Source: Elysia chlorotica
Lineage: Eukaryota; Mollusca; Gastropoda; Plakobranchidae
Assembly: GCA_003991915.1 (NCBI GenBank)
Contig: RQTK01000028.1
Span: 57,903-121,902, forward strand
Direction: 5' to 3'
Length of the DNA stretch: 64,000 nucleotides
Below, one piece after another: positions 26,634-38,734 of this stretch. Position numbers and translations under genes: made by a program. Within the stretch, counting starts at the first letter, position 1, and the number at the start of each line of letters is the position of its first letter. The notes under the pieces are model-generated. The model did not search any database. It was not told where the DNA came from and saw only the letters and a list, made by a program, of their open reading frames with translations.

Positions 26634-29600
26634 TTATCCCTCAGCACTGATCTCTTGTGCAGTCTTGACAGCCTGACTGTACGTTGCCTTTAAGCTGCTG
26701 TCACCGTCTCCGATATGGTCAGATATATCGCCATTGGTCAGTACTGCAGATTTGACTGCTGCGTCCTCCGCTCCATTGTCTGCTTGCGTGTTGGAGGCAG
26801 CTGATCTCTGGCCCAGCGCCACTGAGGTGCAAGCATCTATGTTGTGGCAGAGCACTTGAGAGTCCCAGCCACAAGTGTACAAGCGAGAATAGCTGGGCCA
26901 CGTCAGACCATGCACAAAGTCTTGGTGGCTTGTATTGGAATAGCTGGAAAAAGAAATCAAGATATGGAAAGAAAAGAAAAATTGTTTTAAAGCAAAAGTT
27001 CCAATGTATTGGTGAACATGAAAATTAAAAGCGCTTGTCAATAATTGAATACTTCTTTTCACCAACGTTATCAACTGAAGAACAGATTGATCACAAAAGT
27101 TTGTAAGAGCCTACTGCAAGGGTTAAGATCCAAAAATGACTGGTCTTGTTCCAACAGAAATGGTGGCTAGCTTATATAGTTACGGTTCATTTACAAATTG
27201 AGCAAATGCTTTTTTTCCAGCTCTTAGAAGCAAAATAACCAAAGATTGCCATAAATCACTTATCTTATATCAATGAGCTGCATCAGACATAAAATAATTT
27301 TTGTTTGTCCCTCTCAGGGAATATGTGACTTGGCCATGGCATAATTTCAATACAAACATTTTTAAACATGATGACAGTGTTTTGTCTGACATGTGCCTTA
27401 CATTTGCTTCATGTCGTCATCCTCCAGCACCGAGGTGACCACCGTCCTGCAGTCCTCGCCCACACTCGCCAGCAGCGATGGTCTGTCAACAGTAAAACAG
27501 TGGCCTTTCACACGTCTATTTTAGAAAATTTACGGGCAGACAAGCCTAGAAATATTTTTGACAGATCATTATTATTATTTTCTATCAAAGTCTATATTAC
27601 ATAGGCCTAGTCTTATGTAGATGCAACTTAACCATTTATTAATAATCCATCATAGGCAAAACAAATAAATTCCACTATTTCCTTATCTTTGAAACCTTAT
27701 GTCTCCATAAAAGGCTACATGAGAGAATATATTCTTTTCCCAATGTTTTTTTTTTTAATACAAACTTTTCAGCACAAAACTGCAGGTTGTAGACGGGCCG
27801 ATCGTGAGGAGAGGCCGTCCGGAAGTTGTCCACTCCGGCCCGGATGTCCAACATGGCCAGCTGGCCGCTCTCCGAGCCCACGGCAAACTTGTGGGCCTGG
27901 CCGGGCTGCCACCGCAGGCACGTGGCCGTGTGCTCCAGGGGACTCTTCTCTACAGGACGGTAAACATACAGCCCAGGCATGAGCACACCAGCACAGAATG
28001 GATCAACAGTGTAATATAATACATGGAATACACGTTGAGTGTTGGATTCTTCTTTATATTGTTTATAATTGATAGAAAGTTTTTCTAGAAAAGCATAAAG
28101 ATAAAAGCCTTTTAAACCTCAGCAGTTTGAGATAATGAAGATGAAGATCATATAATAAATTCACACCCTGCTTCAAACTGGACTTATTGCCATGATACTT
28201 CGACTGAGGTGCAGGGAATACTGAACATTTTCTTAGAGCCTGCACTAGAGAACACAATACAGAACCCCTACCCCATCTTCCCTGAGCTTCCCTGAGAAGC
28301 ACCCACACATGTGCATAAAAAAGGGGAGAAAGAATAAATAAAAAAAGATCCCCCAGGGAACCTAGGAGACGTTAAACCCGGAGAGAGGGAGAGAATTCTC
28401 TCCCTCCCTCTATAGAGAATTGAAAAAAAAAAGGAAAGTGCTTTTAAGACTTTTTGTGTTAAAAGGGTACAAAAAAAACTTTTAGAGATTCCCCTCAGAC
28501 AAAGCGTTGGATATCGTGTGTCAACATGGTTGGTGTGCAAATAGTGGTCATCACAGGGGTTAAATTGTTGTTATTTGTTTTTAAATAAAATTAGAAGTTT
28601 TGGTCTATTTTGGGCTTGTAACTGTTAGGAAGTGACACAATTTTGGTGCTATGAGATTCCAGAAAGGGAATGTAAACCAATGTGAAAACTAGAAACCAAA
28701 TCTTACTGAGAATACTTGCTGGTTTAGGTTTGCGTTTGTCCCATAACAATATTCTGTCATCCTGCAAGAATCGTAGAAAAAGAAAAAATAGTTTTTAACA
28801 CCCTTGAATATGATTTTTTTTTAAAGTTATATTTAATTCCACTTTTAGTGGAAATAAGTAACATGAATCAATTGCAATCTGAGAGATAAAGAAATCCCCT
28901 CCCTCCTAAAAAATTGTTACAGGCTGAAACATAGACACAAGTACATTTTGCAATTCATGTCCACACTTCAAGAAAAGATTTAAAACTTTTTTTTTTTAAC
29001 TTTGGTGCAAAAAACCAACTTGTAAGATTCGTTTTAAAAATTTCTAAAATTTTGGAAGAACAACTATTCAATCAGTGGCAACTATTACTGCAACACTGTA
29101 TGATAAATAAAGCTCACCTGAGCACAAGAGAGGAAGAGGTCTGGTTCTGAGGGGTGGCTATCTACACATGAAATAAGGCTGTTGTGGGCTGCAAGAAAAA
29201 AGCTTCATCTTTGTAATGGTTTTATTAAAGAATTACGTACTGAAAGCTAAAACTTCCCATCCCGATTGTTTTAGCTGTAAAACAAGATATGAATTAAAAA
29301 TCGGGATTGTTTATACTTATATGAGGGAAGAGCTTCAATAACAATGAAAACTCAAAATTAAAATAAATATAAAAATAATCTTTAAAAAAAAGTCACTTCT
29401 GGTTGAACCCTATGTCTTTGCACAACGCAAGGATTATAACCATTAATGTTTGAAAGTGATTACAAGATTCACTAAACCAATAACACTTGACATTAACAAT
29501 CAATTCCAGTTCAATAGATAATGCAGTTACAATGGATATAACACATATCATAAAATCCTCTTCGTTTTGCTAAAACTTTAGGCAGTCAAGGCATCTTTCT

Positions 29601-31489
29601 CTCCTTACCTTTAGCTGAATAGATGAGTGACGTTATTGAGAGATCCCATATTTTTATACTGAGGAGAAAAAAAAATTTATCAAAACTTGCCCATAGTAAT
29701 AGTATGTTTAAACTATGCACAAATCTATTCTCGTCATTTGAAGAGTCACCCATGTAATATGCACAAAGACCAGCCTGATATCTTCTTGTGAACAATTCAG
29801 ATATACTACCTCCGAATAAACCCTGTTTAAAATAAACTATGGCTGTAAAAACTATTTCCAAGACTCAATCTCCTTTCTTTGAACTTTGAAATCTGAAGCA
29901 CTGTTCCATATAAAACTTAGGATAAAATAAAGTTTTAGGCCTCCAAGCAATTTATCTTTATAAGATTCCATTGTACTAACTTTACAGATGAAATTGGTAA
30001 AACTATTCAGTTCTTTAAATTATTTCCTGCTTATATGAGCTGCCCTGAAGCTGAGCAAGCCGCACGCCCTACCATCTGTTTAAGTTATTTCCTGCTTATA
30101 TGAGCTGCCCTGAAGCTGAGCAAGTCGCACGCCCTACCATCTGTTTAAATTATTTCCTGCTTATATGAGCTGCCCTGAAGCTGAGCAAGTCGCACGCCCT
30201 ACCATCTGTTTAAATTATTTCCTGCTTATATGAGCTGCCCTGAAGCTGAGCAAGTCGCACGCCCTACCATCTGTTTAAATTATTTCCTGCTTATATGAGC
30301 TGCCCTGAAGCTGAGCAAGTCGCACGCCCTACCATCTGTTTAAATTATTTCCTGCTTATATGAGCTGCCCTGAAGCTGAGCAAGCCGCACGCCCTACCAT
30401 CTGTTTAAATTATTTCCTGCTTATATGAGCTGCCCTGAAGCTGAGCAAGCCGCACCCTACCATCTGTTTAAGTTATTTCCTGCTTATATGAGCTGCCCTG
30501 AAGCTGAGCAAGTCGCACGCCCTACCATCTGTTTAAGTTATTTCCTGCTTATATGAGCTGCCCTGAAGCTGAGCAAGTCGCACGCCCTACCATCTGTTTA
30601 AATTATTTCCTGCTTATATGAGCTGCCCTGAAGCTGAGCAAGCCGCACGCCCTACCATCTGTTTAAATTATTTCCTGCTTATATGAGCTGCCCTGAAGCT
30701 GAGCAAGCCGCACGCCCTACCATCTGTTTAAATTATTTCCTGCTTATATGAGCTGCCCTGAAGCTGAGCAAGCCGCACGCCCTACCATCTGTTTAAGTTA
30801 TTTCCTGCTTATATGAGCTGCCCTGAAGCTGAGCAAGTCGCACGCCCTACCATCTGTCCTGGGCGGCCGTGACTGCGCGCTGCCTGTCCGAGGCCACCGC
30901 TGTGCTGGTGACCACCCCATCGTGGCCAGGCGCCGACTGTGACAGGACAAACGTGTGGAAGTCGTCCTCCAGTCTCCACACAGCGATTCCTCCTGCTCAA
31001 ACAGTTCACAATTATCAGGGGAAATTGATTCAATATGCAACGGTAAGACCAATACTTGTACCCACCTGAACAAATAAATCTAACAAATAATTGCCCTCAG
31101 ATTCAGGTAGGAAAATGTTTATTGTTACGAAAATAATTTTGAAACTGCACCAAGTCTGAAAAATGTTAATTTTGGAGATATTTCCTTCATTTGTCTTCTC
31201 ACAAATACAGCTTAGTTTGTTTATTCAAAATGGATATTAGGGAAATACATAGAATTTCAAAGAAAAATGCTTGGGTTGACTTAACATTGCCCGCCTCACT
31301 GACCTGTGTCCAGTCCGACGAGGACGTGAGTCGAGTCCACCCAGCGAGCGTCCCCCAGGCCCGCCTCTAGCTGGACCCCCGCAGTGCAGCCGTCCACGCC
31401 AGGCGCGAGCTCCGGCCGCTGGTAGAACCAGATCGAGCCAAACCAGTACTGGCCAGTCAGGCTGCTGGCGCCCAGCAACAGTCCCCCGT
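26634..31489 (-). CDS. WDR77: Methylosome protein WDR77 / MEP50, WD40 partner of PRMT5; 5'-partial model of eight exons
   Basis: Exons in transcript order: 31489-31304, 30992-30851, 29658-29609, 29188-29118, 28761-28707, 27949-27766, 27482-27402, 26943-26634 (stop 26636-26634). All introns are GT-AG and phases agree (for example AGA TG joined to T ATA gives D-R-C-I-K-I-W-D). About 358 residues result. The first exon contains GLLLGASSLTG followed by QYWFGS, matching the first blade of human MEP50; its tryptophan aligns with Trp54, which contacts the PRMT5 TIM barrel. Later blades show IAVWRLED, IKIWDL, DDRILLWD and SHQDFVHGLTW. MEP50 presents substrates such as Sm proteins and histones to PRMT5 for symmetric arginine dimethylation. 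The usual ~35-residue N-terminal exon was not located. The C-terminus runs about 66 residues past the last blade, further than human. The gene converges on SND1. Confidence 0.93.
28491..28559 (-). repeat. Short conserved element X, copy 5 (WDR77 intron)
   Basis: 69 bp, from CCCCTCAGACAAAGCGTTGG to gtcatcacagggg. Termini CCCCT/AGGGG are inverted repeats. Confidence 0.8.
30014..30856. repeat. 65-bp minisatellite, 13 head-to-tail copies, overlapping the WDR77 exon/intron boundary
   Basis: The unit runs from tttaaattat to accatctg. Twelve copies are 65 bp and one (near 30450) is 63 bp, lacking a GC. Copies are nearly identical, differing at C/T in gcaag(c/t)cgc and A/G in ttaa(a/g)tt. On the - strand each unit begins CAGATG-GTAGGG. 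The copy at the high-coordinate end supplies the last six bases of a WDR77 exon (30856-30851) and its 5' splice site, so the other copies are decoy donor sites inside the intron. Confidence 0.95.
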
Positions 31490-31566
31490 CTGGACAGGGA
31501 AAATAAACATACAGACACAGGTTATATGTAGCATCATTATTTACAGTCAACTCAGCCCAGCAACAG

Positions 31567-31707
31567 TCTCTCTCTCTCTCTCTCACACACTCACACACAT
31601 AAACGCAGAGAGAGAGAGAGAGAGAGAGAGAGCNNNNNNNNNNNNNNNNNNNNNNNNNNNNNNNNNNNNNNNNNNNNNNNNNNNNNNNNNNNNNNNNNNN
31701 NNNNNNN

Positions 31708-31744
<37 letters not shown>
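31567..31744. repeat. (TC)n then (AG)n microsatellite interrupted by an assembly gap
   Basis: TC run 31567-31583, CA-rich spacer, AG run from 31606, 74 N (31634-31707), then AG run to 31744. It sits in the intron upstream of the first identified WDR77 exon. Confidence 0.9.
31634..31707. other. Assembly gap, 74 N
   Basis: The run of N lies inside an (AG)n tract, so its true length is uncertain. Confidence 1.
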
Positions 31745-31746
<2 letters not shown>

Positions 31747-32535
31747 TCAGGCTGCTATATGTGGCAACATACATGTATTAAAGTCAAGAATCAGATATGC
31801 CATTTATAAAGAGCAAAAATACAAGACAACTGGGGCTTGAAGGTGAATGTGACCAGGTAAGCAGGGACAAAAGAAGGCAAAACAAAACTTCACATCCTGT
31901 ACATCTTTTATTTCGTCAATTAAGTTTATAACACAAAATGTGTGTGTGTGTGTTTGTGTGTTTGCATAACTTGTAATAGTTTTAATTAGCAAGAGTATCA
32001 CATTTTCTAGAATAAAATCTCTAAAGAAAGATGATACTAAATATTTTGCCAATATTACTACCCCCTTTCAAACCTAATTCACCTAAATATTTAAGATATG
32101 CAGTCATGTGTGCCGCTGCTCTTGAAGGCATTTTAGTGTGCGTGTGTATGTGGGAATTTTTTTTTTGGGGGGGGGGGGGGTGCTGATGAGGGGTGTATAG
32201 ATAAGATAAGAGAAAAACTTTTATCCCAAAGGGAAATTTACAGCAACAACAGTATTTATTGACATTTATTGAAAACAATGGAACAGCATAAGCATACATT
32301 ACCTGCTCTCTGTATGTCTGTCTGTCTGTTTACCCCCCCCCCCCCAAAAAAAAAAATCTCTAAAATACTTTTCTTTTCGCCTTTTGTGAATCTTTAAGGT
32401 ACACGTTTCATTTCATATTACAAACGACGGATGGTATTAAGATACAGATGTAGACAAGATATTTTACACGGAAATTGATCTTTCTCTATAGACTCCAACA
32501 GAAGCAGCAACAAACGTCTCATTTCTTGAAGGGGG

Positions 32536-33372
32536 TTGCAAGATCCTGTTGGCTCGAGCAGAGCGTGCAAACTTAAGAGATCTGAATTTCAATCATAACG
32601 CGACTCTAAGAACTGCAGTGAATTCATCACTTCCAGAGGCATAGCGTAGCTCATGACATAAGTAAAGAAAGGCACAGTTGCGAACAATCAAGATAATTAG
32701 AGTTGTACTGGAAAGCCACGGCTCTTCACTTTTGGTGACGTCAGACACAAATATCCCCGTTTCTTGATAGAAACGAATGAAAGCCGGTGTAGCACGCCAC
32801 CCTGACCGCCAGGGCTACTCAGAGTTCGCCTGGCGGCCGCCAGCCAAACTCAGGAGTCTGTCTGGCGGCCGCCAAAAGCACTCTCGGGTATATGTGGCGG
32901 CCGCCAGGAACACTCTATCTACGCGAAACCGACTCTTTTTTGTTGAGCCAGAGAACTGAAAATGTATAACAGAACATATTTTTTTTTAAAGTTTTGCATA
33001 CGTCTTAAGCACGGCCATAATTATGCATCGCAACTAATAGAAACTCAATTTAGACGATCCAGAATGCGTGAAAAGCTTAACTCCGCCAAAATTAATTTGT
33101 TAACTTAGATCTAGCATTCAGTCACCCACGCCCCCGCTAGATCTCTTTTTCGCGTAGATACTCTCTGAGTCTGTCTGGCGGTCGTTAGTCGATGAGTCCG
33201 TGTGGCGTGCTACACCGGCGGACCTCTCTACATGTACATGTATGACTGTCAACGTGACGACTTGAACGGAGGCTAAAACTAGAACACTGTCTGATTGGAA
33301 AGCGGTGTTGAGGACTTGGGTTTGAGTTTATTGATAGGGTTCAAATCATAATGGGTATATTTTGGATGGGTC
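32536..33372. repeat. Tandem duplication, copy 1 (contains the foldback element)
   Basis: Starts ttgcaagatcctgttggctc and ends tatattttggatgggtc, directly abutting copy 2. It matches 33374-33786 apart from the 435-bp insertion at 32784-33218. Confidence 0.9.
32784..33218. mobile_element. 435-bp foldback/MITE-like element with 32-bp periodic GC palindromes
   Basis: CCGGTGTAGCACGCCAC (32784-32800) is inverted perfectly at 33202-33218. An inner inverted pair, tatctacgcgaaa (32916-32928) and its complement (33148-33160), extends the arms. The left arm holds the perfect palindrome TGGCGGCCGCCA three times at 32831, 32863 and 32895, exactly 32 bp apart, each followed five bases later by ACTC except the first, where it follows at six. 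The right arm has one diverged unit (tggcggtcg at 33176). There is no coding capacity. The duplicate at 33619-33623 is the empty site. No target-site duplication is clear. The family is unknown to me. Confidence 0.8.
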
Positions 33373-33373
33373 A

Positions 33374-33786
33374 TTGCAAGATCCTGTTGGCTCGAGCAGA
33401 GCGTGCAAACTTAAGAGATCTGAATTTCAATCATAACGCGACTCTAAGAACTGCAGTGAATTCATCACTTCCAGAGGCATAGCGTAGCTCATGACATAAG
33501 TAAATAAAGCCAGTTGCGAACAATCAAGATAATTAGAGCTGTACTGGAAAGCCACGGCTCTTCACTTTTGGTGACGCCAGACGCAAATATCCCCGTTTCT
33601 TGTTAAAAAGGAATGATAGCCCTCGGACCTCTCTACATGTACATGTATGACTTTGTCAGCATGATGACTTGAACGGAGGCTAAAACTAGATCACTGTATG
33701 CTTGGAAAGCCACTCTACGTAAGCGGTGTTGAGGACTAGGGTTTATTGCTAGGGTTAAAATCATAATGGGTATATTTGGATGGGTC
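33374..33786. repeat. Tandem duplication, copy 2 (empty site of the foldback element)
   Basis: Matches copy 1 on both sides of the insertion. At the insertion point it reads aatgatagccctcggacc, without the element. Confidence 0.9.
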
Positions 33787-33862
33787 CCAAGACTAACGCC
33801 TGACAATTTCACTTGCTGCCACAGAGAAACAGTGCGGGGGTAAACTTCTCCTGTCTCAGCCG
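33783..33862 (-). mobile_element. SINE internal fragment
   Basis: gtcccaagactaacgcctgac and cttgctgccacag, then ctcctgtctcagccggt match the SINE body. Both ends are missing. Confidence 0.6.
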
Positions 33863-36800
33863 GTGCGGACTTGGATCATATGCACATTGTTTATGTTTAT
33901 CACATGCTAGAGACTGGGATAAGAACATGGGAAATTATAATTTCCCACTTGAAGGTTACCTATAAACAAAGCGTTTAAATATCACTGAATAGATACAGGA
34001 TTCTTTGGCCAACCAATATGCACGCACCTTGTTATCAGATAAACCGTGATGAATATGTCTATACTGATAATCCTTCGTGCCTCATACACTCACAAAATTA
34101 AGTTCGTAATTATGAAGTTACCATTGCTAACCTCCTCTTCCCTCCCGCGACTCCCTTATCACTTGGATAAACTCTGTTAAAAATAACTACCAAGGCGTCG
34201 CGTTCCGACAAGACCGTTACTGAATTCGTCGTCGCTAATTCTGCACCAGCCTCAAGCCAATGATCGTCCTGAGACGAAGCTCTTTAGCAGTATCACTTGG
34301 CTGTAGCATGCTTGCCTCGCGGTGAAAATGTACCACGACAGCACTCCGTACATAATTATATATCAGGAATGTGTATACTATCCAAATTACCGTAAAACCT
34401 CTGAAGCTCCACACAATGGTGAGAGTAACTTCCCTTACATTTCCAGAGAAATCACATAAGGAAACCAAGTCTGTAAAGCCAATATAGCTGCGGGGATCGA
34501 TCCTCGATCTCCTGCTTGCAGGCCCCTCTGCCAACTGCACTATCTCACGCTGTGAATGTAATCAAGGTTCACTCATTTCGGCACATATATCTACGCCTAG
34601 TTCTCGTGGAGCAAGATCTATAGGTAAAATACACGTCGTCCTATCCTCTATCTACTAGTGTTGTCTTTATACAAAAATACGCCGCAGTCTCGTATGTTGC
34701 AGAGATAACGAGAAACAGGTTGAAATAATCGTAGTGAAACTTTAGATGGCTGGTGTAAACCCAGTCAGGGGCAGACGCTACAATCTTAGATGTTTAACGG
34801 GAATGATTTTGCGCATATGGGTTAGTGTATATTATGCCCGAAATTTTCTTCTTTAACCTCGGTTTAAAAAAAAAAAAAATAACTTTATGAAGATTGGCCC
34901 GGCGCCCATGTTTATATAAAGAAATAGAGTGAGCACGCATCACGCCAACTCTCCATAACAATAGCCCGTGAAACGTCTCAGCAAACCTCCAGGGTTATGG
35001 TTCGTGGTAGGACTACACCGTTGAACAACCAAACAGGCGCACCAGAGTATCTATCAGCTAGAGCTTTGGATTGACAAGCAGTGGCTTCCCGATTCGAATC
35101 TCAGCTAGAGCCCGCGTCCCTGCACGTCAATGTTACATTGAACAAACAAAAACTGCCTACCCTAAAATACAGAAGATGTAAACCCTTTCTCTTGCCTCAG
35201 GCACGCATTTCACAAGATTGAAAAAAAAACACCTTAATTTTCTTATTCCATCTTCAAATGGATTATTTCTCCGACCATAGATTATTCACCTCGTGTACTC
35301 CATAAAACATGAGCAGGATATGTGGCAAGAAGTCAAAATTTGTATCCCGTTAATTCATCGGTTCCTATCTAGTAGCATGTTCACCTATGCTATGTCATTG
35401 CAGAAAACCTTGGTCCGACTCGTCTCCCCGTCACAAGGTTAAATAACGGCAGCAAAGTAGAAAGTTGGAGTGGGGTGCGCGGGGCTGCTAGTGTCGCGCA
35501 TTCCTTGTTGTTTAGGTAAGAATGCACAAAGGAAAGTGTGGGGTTACAGCAACAAACGTAGGGCTTTACTTTCCACGTTTCCGAGCCCGACTAGCATGTT
35601 TAGTGGGGCACAAAAAATAAAGCAAAGACAAATCAGATAACAAGATTAAACGTCATCTCCTAAAATTATTTCACTTTCAAAGTGAGAAGCATGGGGCCCT
35701 AGCATAAGTAACAATAGCCTTCAATCGTTTTGTTTTGGTGGTTCATGGGTTTTGTTTTGTTTGTTTTTTCTTGTAGGTTATTTCATTGTAAGATACAGGC
35801 TGCAAAAAAGGGTGTATTTTTTCAGTCAAATTCATTGTTGAAGATTAAATCTAACTTGAAATGTTCAGATACAACCATAGATTCTATCGATGCCGTGACA
35901 CATACCATTTACATACTAATGTTTCATTCATTTATTCCAAACTATGGATTCTTGCATTCCAAAGACTCGACGAAAATGCGTGTGTGTGAGAGAGAGAGAG
36001 AGAGTGAGTGAGATAGAGAGAGAGAGTGAGTGAGATAGAGAGAGAGAGAGTGAGTGAGTGAGATAGAGAGAGAGAGAATAGGTCTGGGAGAGCGACCCAA
36101 ATGCAAATAGCAGACCCTTCTCAATCGTATGGATCATAAGAAATCGCAGAAAGGAACGCAGAACATGTAAAAGGAAAGTCATAAATATGCTTTTCTTTTA
36201 TTTTCATAACGTGGCATTACAACTTATTGTGCTTAATTCTATTAATGCCCGAGTATCTCGGTTTTCCTTCATTTCTTTTCACGCACGCCGCGGATATACC
36301 TATATCTCAGGTACCGTGTACAACTCAGCCGCAGTCCGAAATCGTTTACCCCTTGCTAAAAGCTGGCAAACAAGAGACTAACAACAACCCAATCCAGCCA
36401 CGTATCTCTGACTCCTAATCTTAGAAAACGTTCCTAACAAAGTTAACACGGCGAGTGATTGACAAGGCCAGCACACAAGCATCAGTTGGCAGGCAGGAGT
36501 CGGGCCCGCGACCTCCACAGATCTCTTGGGTAATCTACATGCTTTGATAAAGAAATACTTCAGACGCACCAGTCGATCTACACCTTACTTTCTAATCCAG
36601 AGCCCTTCCTCTGGGTACACCCACAGAGCATTTTTGAAGTTTGGTTGATCTGGCTAACGTCAGCGAAGAGAGTGTTGTTGGTATCAAATTTTGTCAGGTA
36701 ACCTGGGTGAGTTAGTTTTTGGGCTAGAGACTTTAAACAATTAAAAATATTATTAATTATGTACCTTTTTCATTTTCAAATTAAGTTGAATATCTCTTGT

Positions 36801-36892
36801 TCTAGAAATATTACAGCTATGATTTCGTTCAACCTCTCAAAGTGAATTTGATGCTTTTTCAAACTAAAAATAACTTCTAAACTGCTGATGCT
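33863..36892. other. Non-coding intergenic DNA
   Basis: No gene is recognised. Weak tRNA-like SINE heads may lie at 34490-34550 (-), 35048-35112 (+) and 36455-36520 (-), judged from box-like gatcgatcc, gattcgaatc and cgggcccgcgacc blocks. A GA tract fills 35988-36077. Confidence 0.45.
35988..36077. repeat. (GA)n with GAGT/GATA interruptions
   Basis: Imperfect purine tract of about 90 bases. Confidence 0.9.
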
Positions 36893-36893
36893 T

Positions 36894-37090
36894 TGTTGTT
36901 GAGTTGGTTTATAAAATGTGCTGCCATACACATGACAGGGCAGGGATACCGTGACTCCTGTCTCAGCTGGTCACATTGAACTGACATCGACCCAACCAGT
37001 AGGGAGGGAAATCACCAGGACTCGAACCACGGACCTTTGGCGTCGGAAGCCGATGTTCCACCCAAGACCTCCCCCCCCCCCCCCCCCCCC
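36894..37090 (-). mobile_element. tRNA-derived SINE, internally deleted
   Basis: ttgttgagttggttt, then gtgactcctgtctcagctgg, a B-box-like gactcgaacc and the head gcgtcggaagccgatgttcc. The central block with the gctatattgtggac motif is absent. Ends in poly-C. Confidence 0.75.
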
Positions 37091-38154
37091 TACACTGAGG
37101 CATCCAACGAGAAAATATTTGCCAGCAGACAAGTGTTGTAATTATTGATCTACCATGATATTACTTTTTGAAAGCATCGTTAAAGCACAATTTAAACGAG
37201 AAAGTGAAGGTCGCCTTCTGTCACGTATGTGCTAACTCTGCTATAAAAGTTCACCGAATTAAGTGAATCAAGTGGAGCAAGGCCGAACTTCATTCTGAGG
37301 CGTGCGCGGCCCCGACTCAGTAGGGCTCTTTAAAGACATCCAGAGTTAAAGGGAACGATCACGCATGGTTGAAAACCTACAAGTTCAAAGTAAGGAAGGA
37401 AAACATTATGTTTAAACTAAGAGGTTTGTTGCAGCCTACGTTCTGCACGCAGAAACAGGGTTGATATGAGCCATGGTGTCAACTGATCTAGTACACGGTA
37501 TATGCAGCTTGCTGTGTACATTATGTACCAAGATTATACATATGATTTAAAATATTAATTTGTCTTCGTCTCAAACTTAGACATGCGATCAAATCCAAAC
37601 TGCTCCACACTAAAATTCCAAAATTTACGGTAAAATTACAATTGCGCCAGGGAATTTTTAGTCATAAAACCAATAACATCAACGCCTAATCAATTTTATC
37701 AACCATAATTATAAATCCCATCTTATTTTCACCGCGACCACCGGCCAGAAATCTATTGAATAGTTATAGAAAAGATGAGCTGTGTTTAACAATAGAAAGT
37801 AAAAAAAAATCACATATGTATGGATTGTAACGTAAATGGAAATTGTTATCGAACTCAAACGTTTTAAATTCTGTATTTTTTTGTCCCCCCCCCCCCCCCC
37901 CCTAGACTTTTCCGACATAGTTAACCCTTAGATTGGCAAGGATATAACATACTAGGCCTATCTGGATGTAGATCTAAATCTAAATAAACATGATATTTTG
38001 TACTTATTCTTTTCCTGCCCGATCCCGAATGACTCTCAATGTAGTCGTGTTCATTAATTACGATTGTACTTAATGATTTTTCCGGTCTAAACTTGTTATG
38101 GATAAAATCATCACAATGTCCACAGAGATCTAGATTTATCTATATACAGATAAA

Positions 38155-38156
<2 letters not shown>

Positions 38157-38197
<41 letters not shown>

Positions 38198-38228
38198 AAG
38201 AGAGAACGAGAGATAGAGAGAGAGAGGG
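38157..38228. repeat. (GA)n microsatellite
   Basis: Imperfect GA tract. Confidence 0.9.
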
Positions 38229-38264
38229 GACATATACATTTCAGGGGAAATGAGATGGGGTAGG

Positions 38265-38498
38265 GGGTACTATATGAAAAGCTCGCCTAATCTCAGGTGA
38301 AGTGACTAAGAGAAAATGGGACGTTTAATTATTTCTTATTTCCCCTCAGACAAAGCGTTGGATATCGTGTGTCATCATGGTTGATGTGCAAATTACGGTC
38401 ATCACAGGGGTTAACACTTCGATAATACCATGAAAATACGTTTTATCGGATAGAGTACCTGTTACAGCCTTCTAAGATACGCGTGTATGTTGCAGAAG

Positions 38499-38503
<5 letters not shown>
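38265..38503. repeat. Local duplication unit D, copy 1
   Basis: gagaaaatgggacgttt through element X to gatacgcgtgtatgttgc matches 41545-41783. Its first part also resembles 38575-38745. Confidence 0.85.
38342..38410 (-). repeat. Short conserved element X, copy 6
   Basis: 69 bp, CCCCT...AGGGG termini, same core. Confidence 0.8.

Positions 38504-38557
<54 letters not shown>
38501..38557. repeat. (GA)n microsatellite
   Basis: Nearly pure GA run following duplication unit D copy 1. Confidence 0.95.
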
Positions 38558-38560
<3 letters not shown>

Positions 38561-38665
38561 AATTTGAGGGGAAATGAGATGAGGTAGGGGGTACCATATA
38601 AGGAAAGCTCACATAATCTCAGGTTAAGTGAGGATCGAGAAAAAGGGACGATTACCTATTTATTT

Positions 38666-38734
38666 CCACTCAGACAAAGCGTTGGATATCGTGTGTCATC
38701 ATGGTTGATGTGCAAATAACGGTCATCACAGGGG
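38666..38734 (-). repeat. Short conserved element X, copy 7
   Basis: 69 bp; the left tip is ccact instead of cccct. Confidence 0.8.

Noticed and set aside
32831..32906. Three identical palindromic 12-mers with 20-nt spacers, superficially like a CRISPR array
   Set aside because: Eukaryotic context, no cas genes, the spacers share an ACTC at nearly the same place, and the set lies inside an inverted-repeat element; it is a diverged 32-bp tandem repeat.
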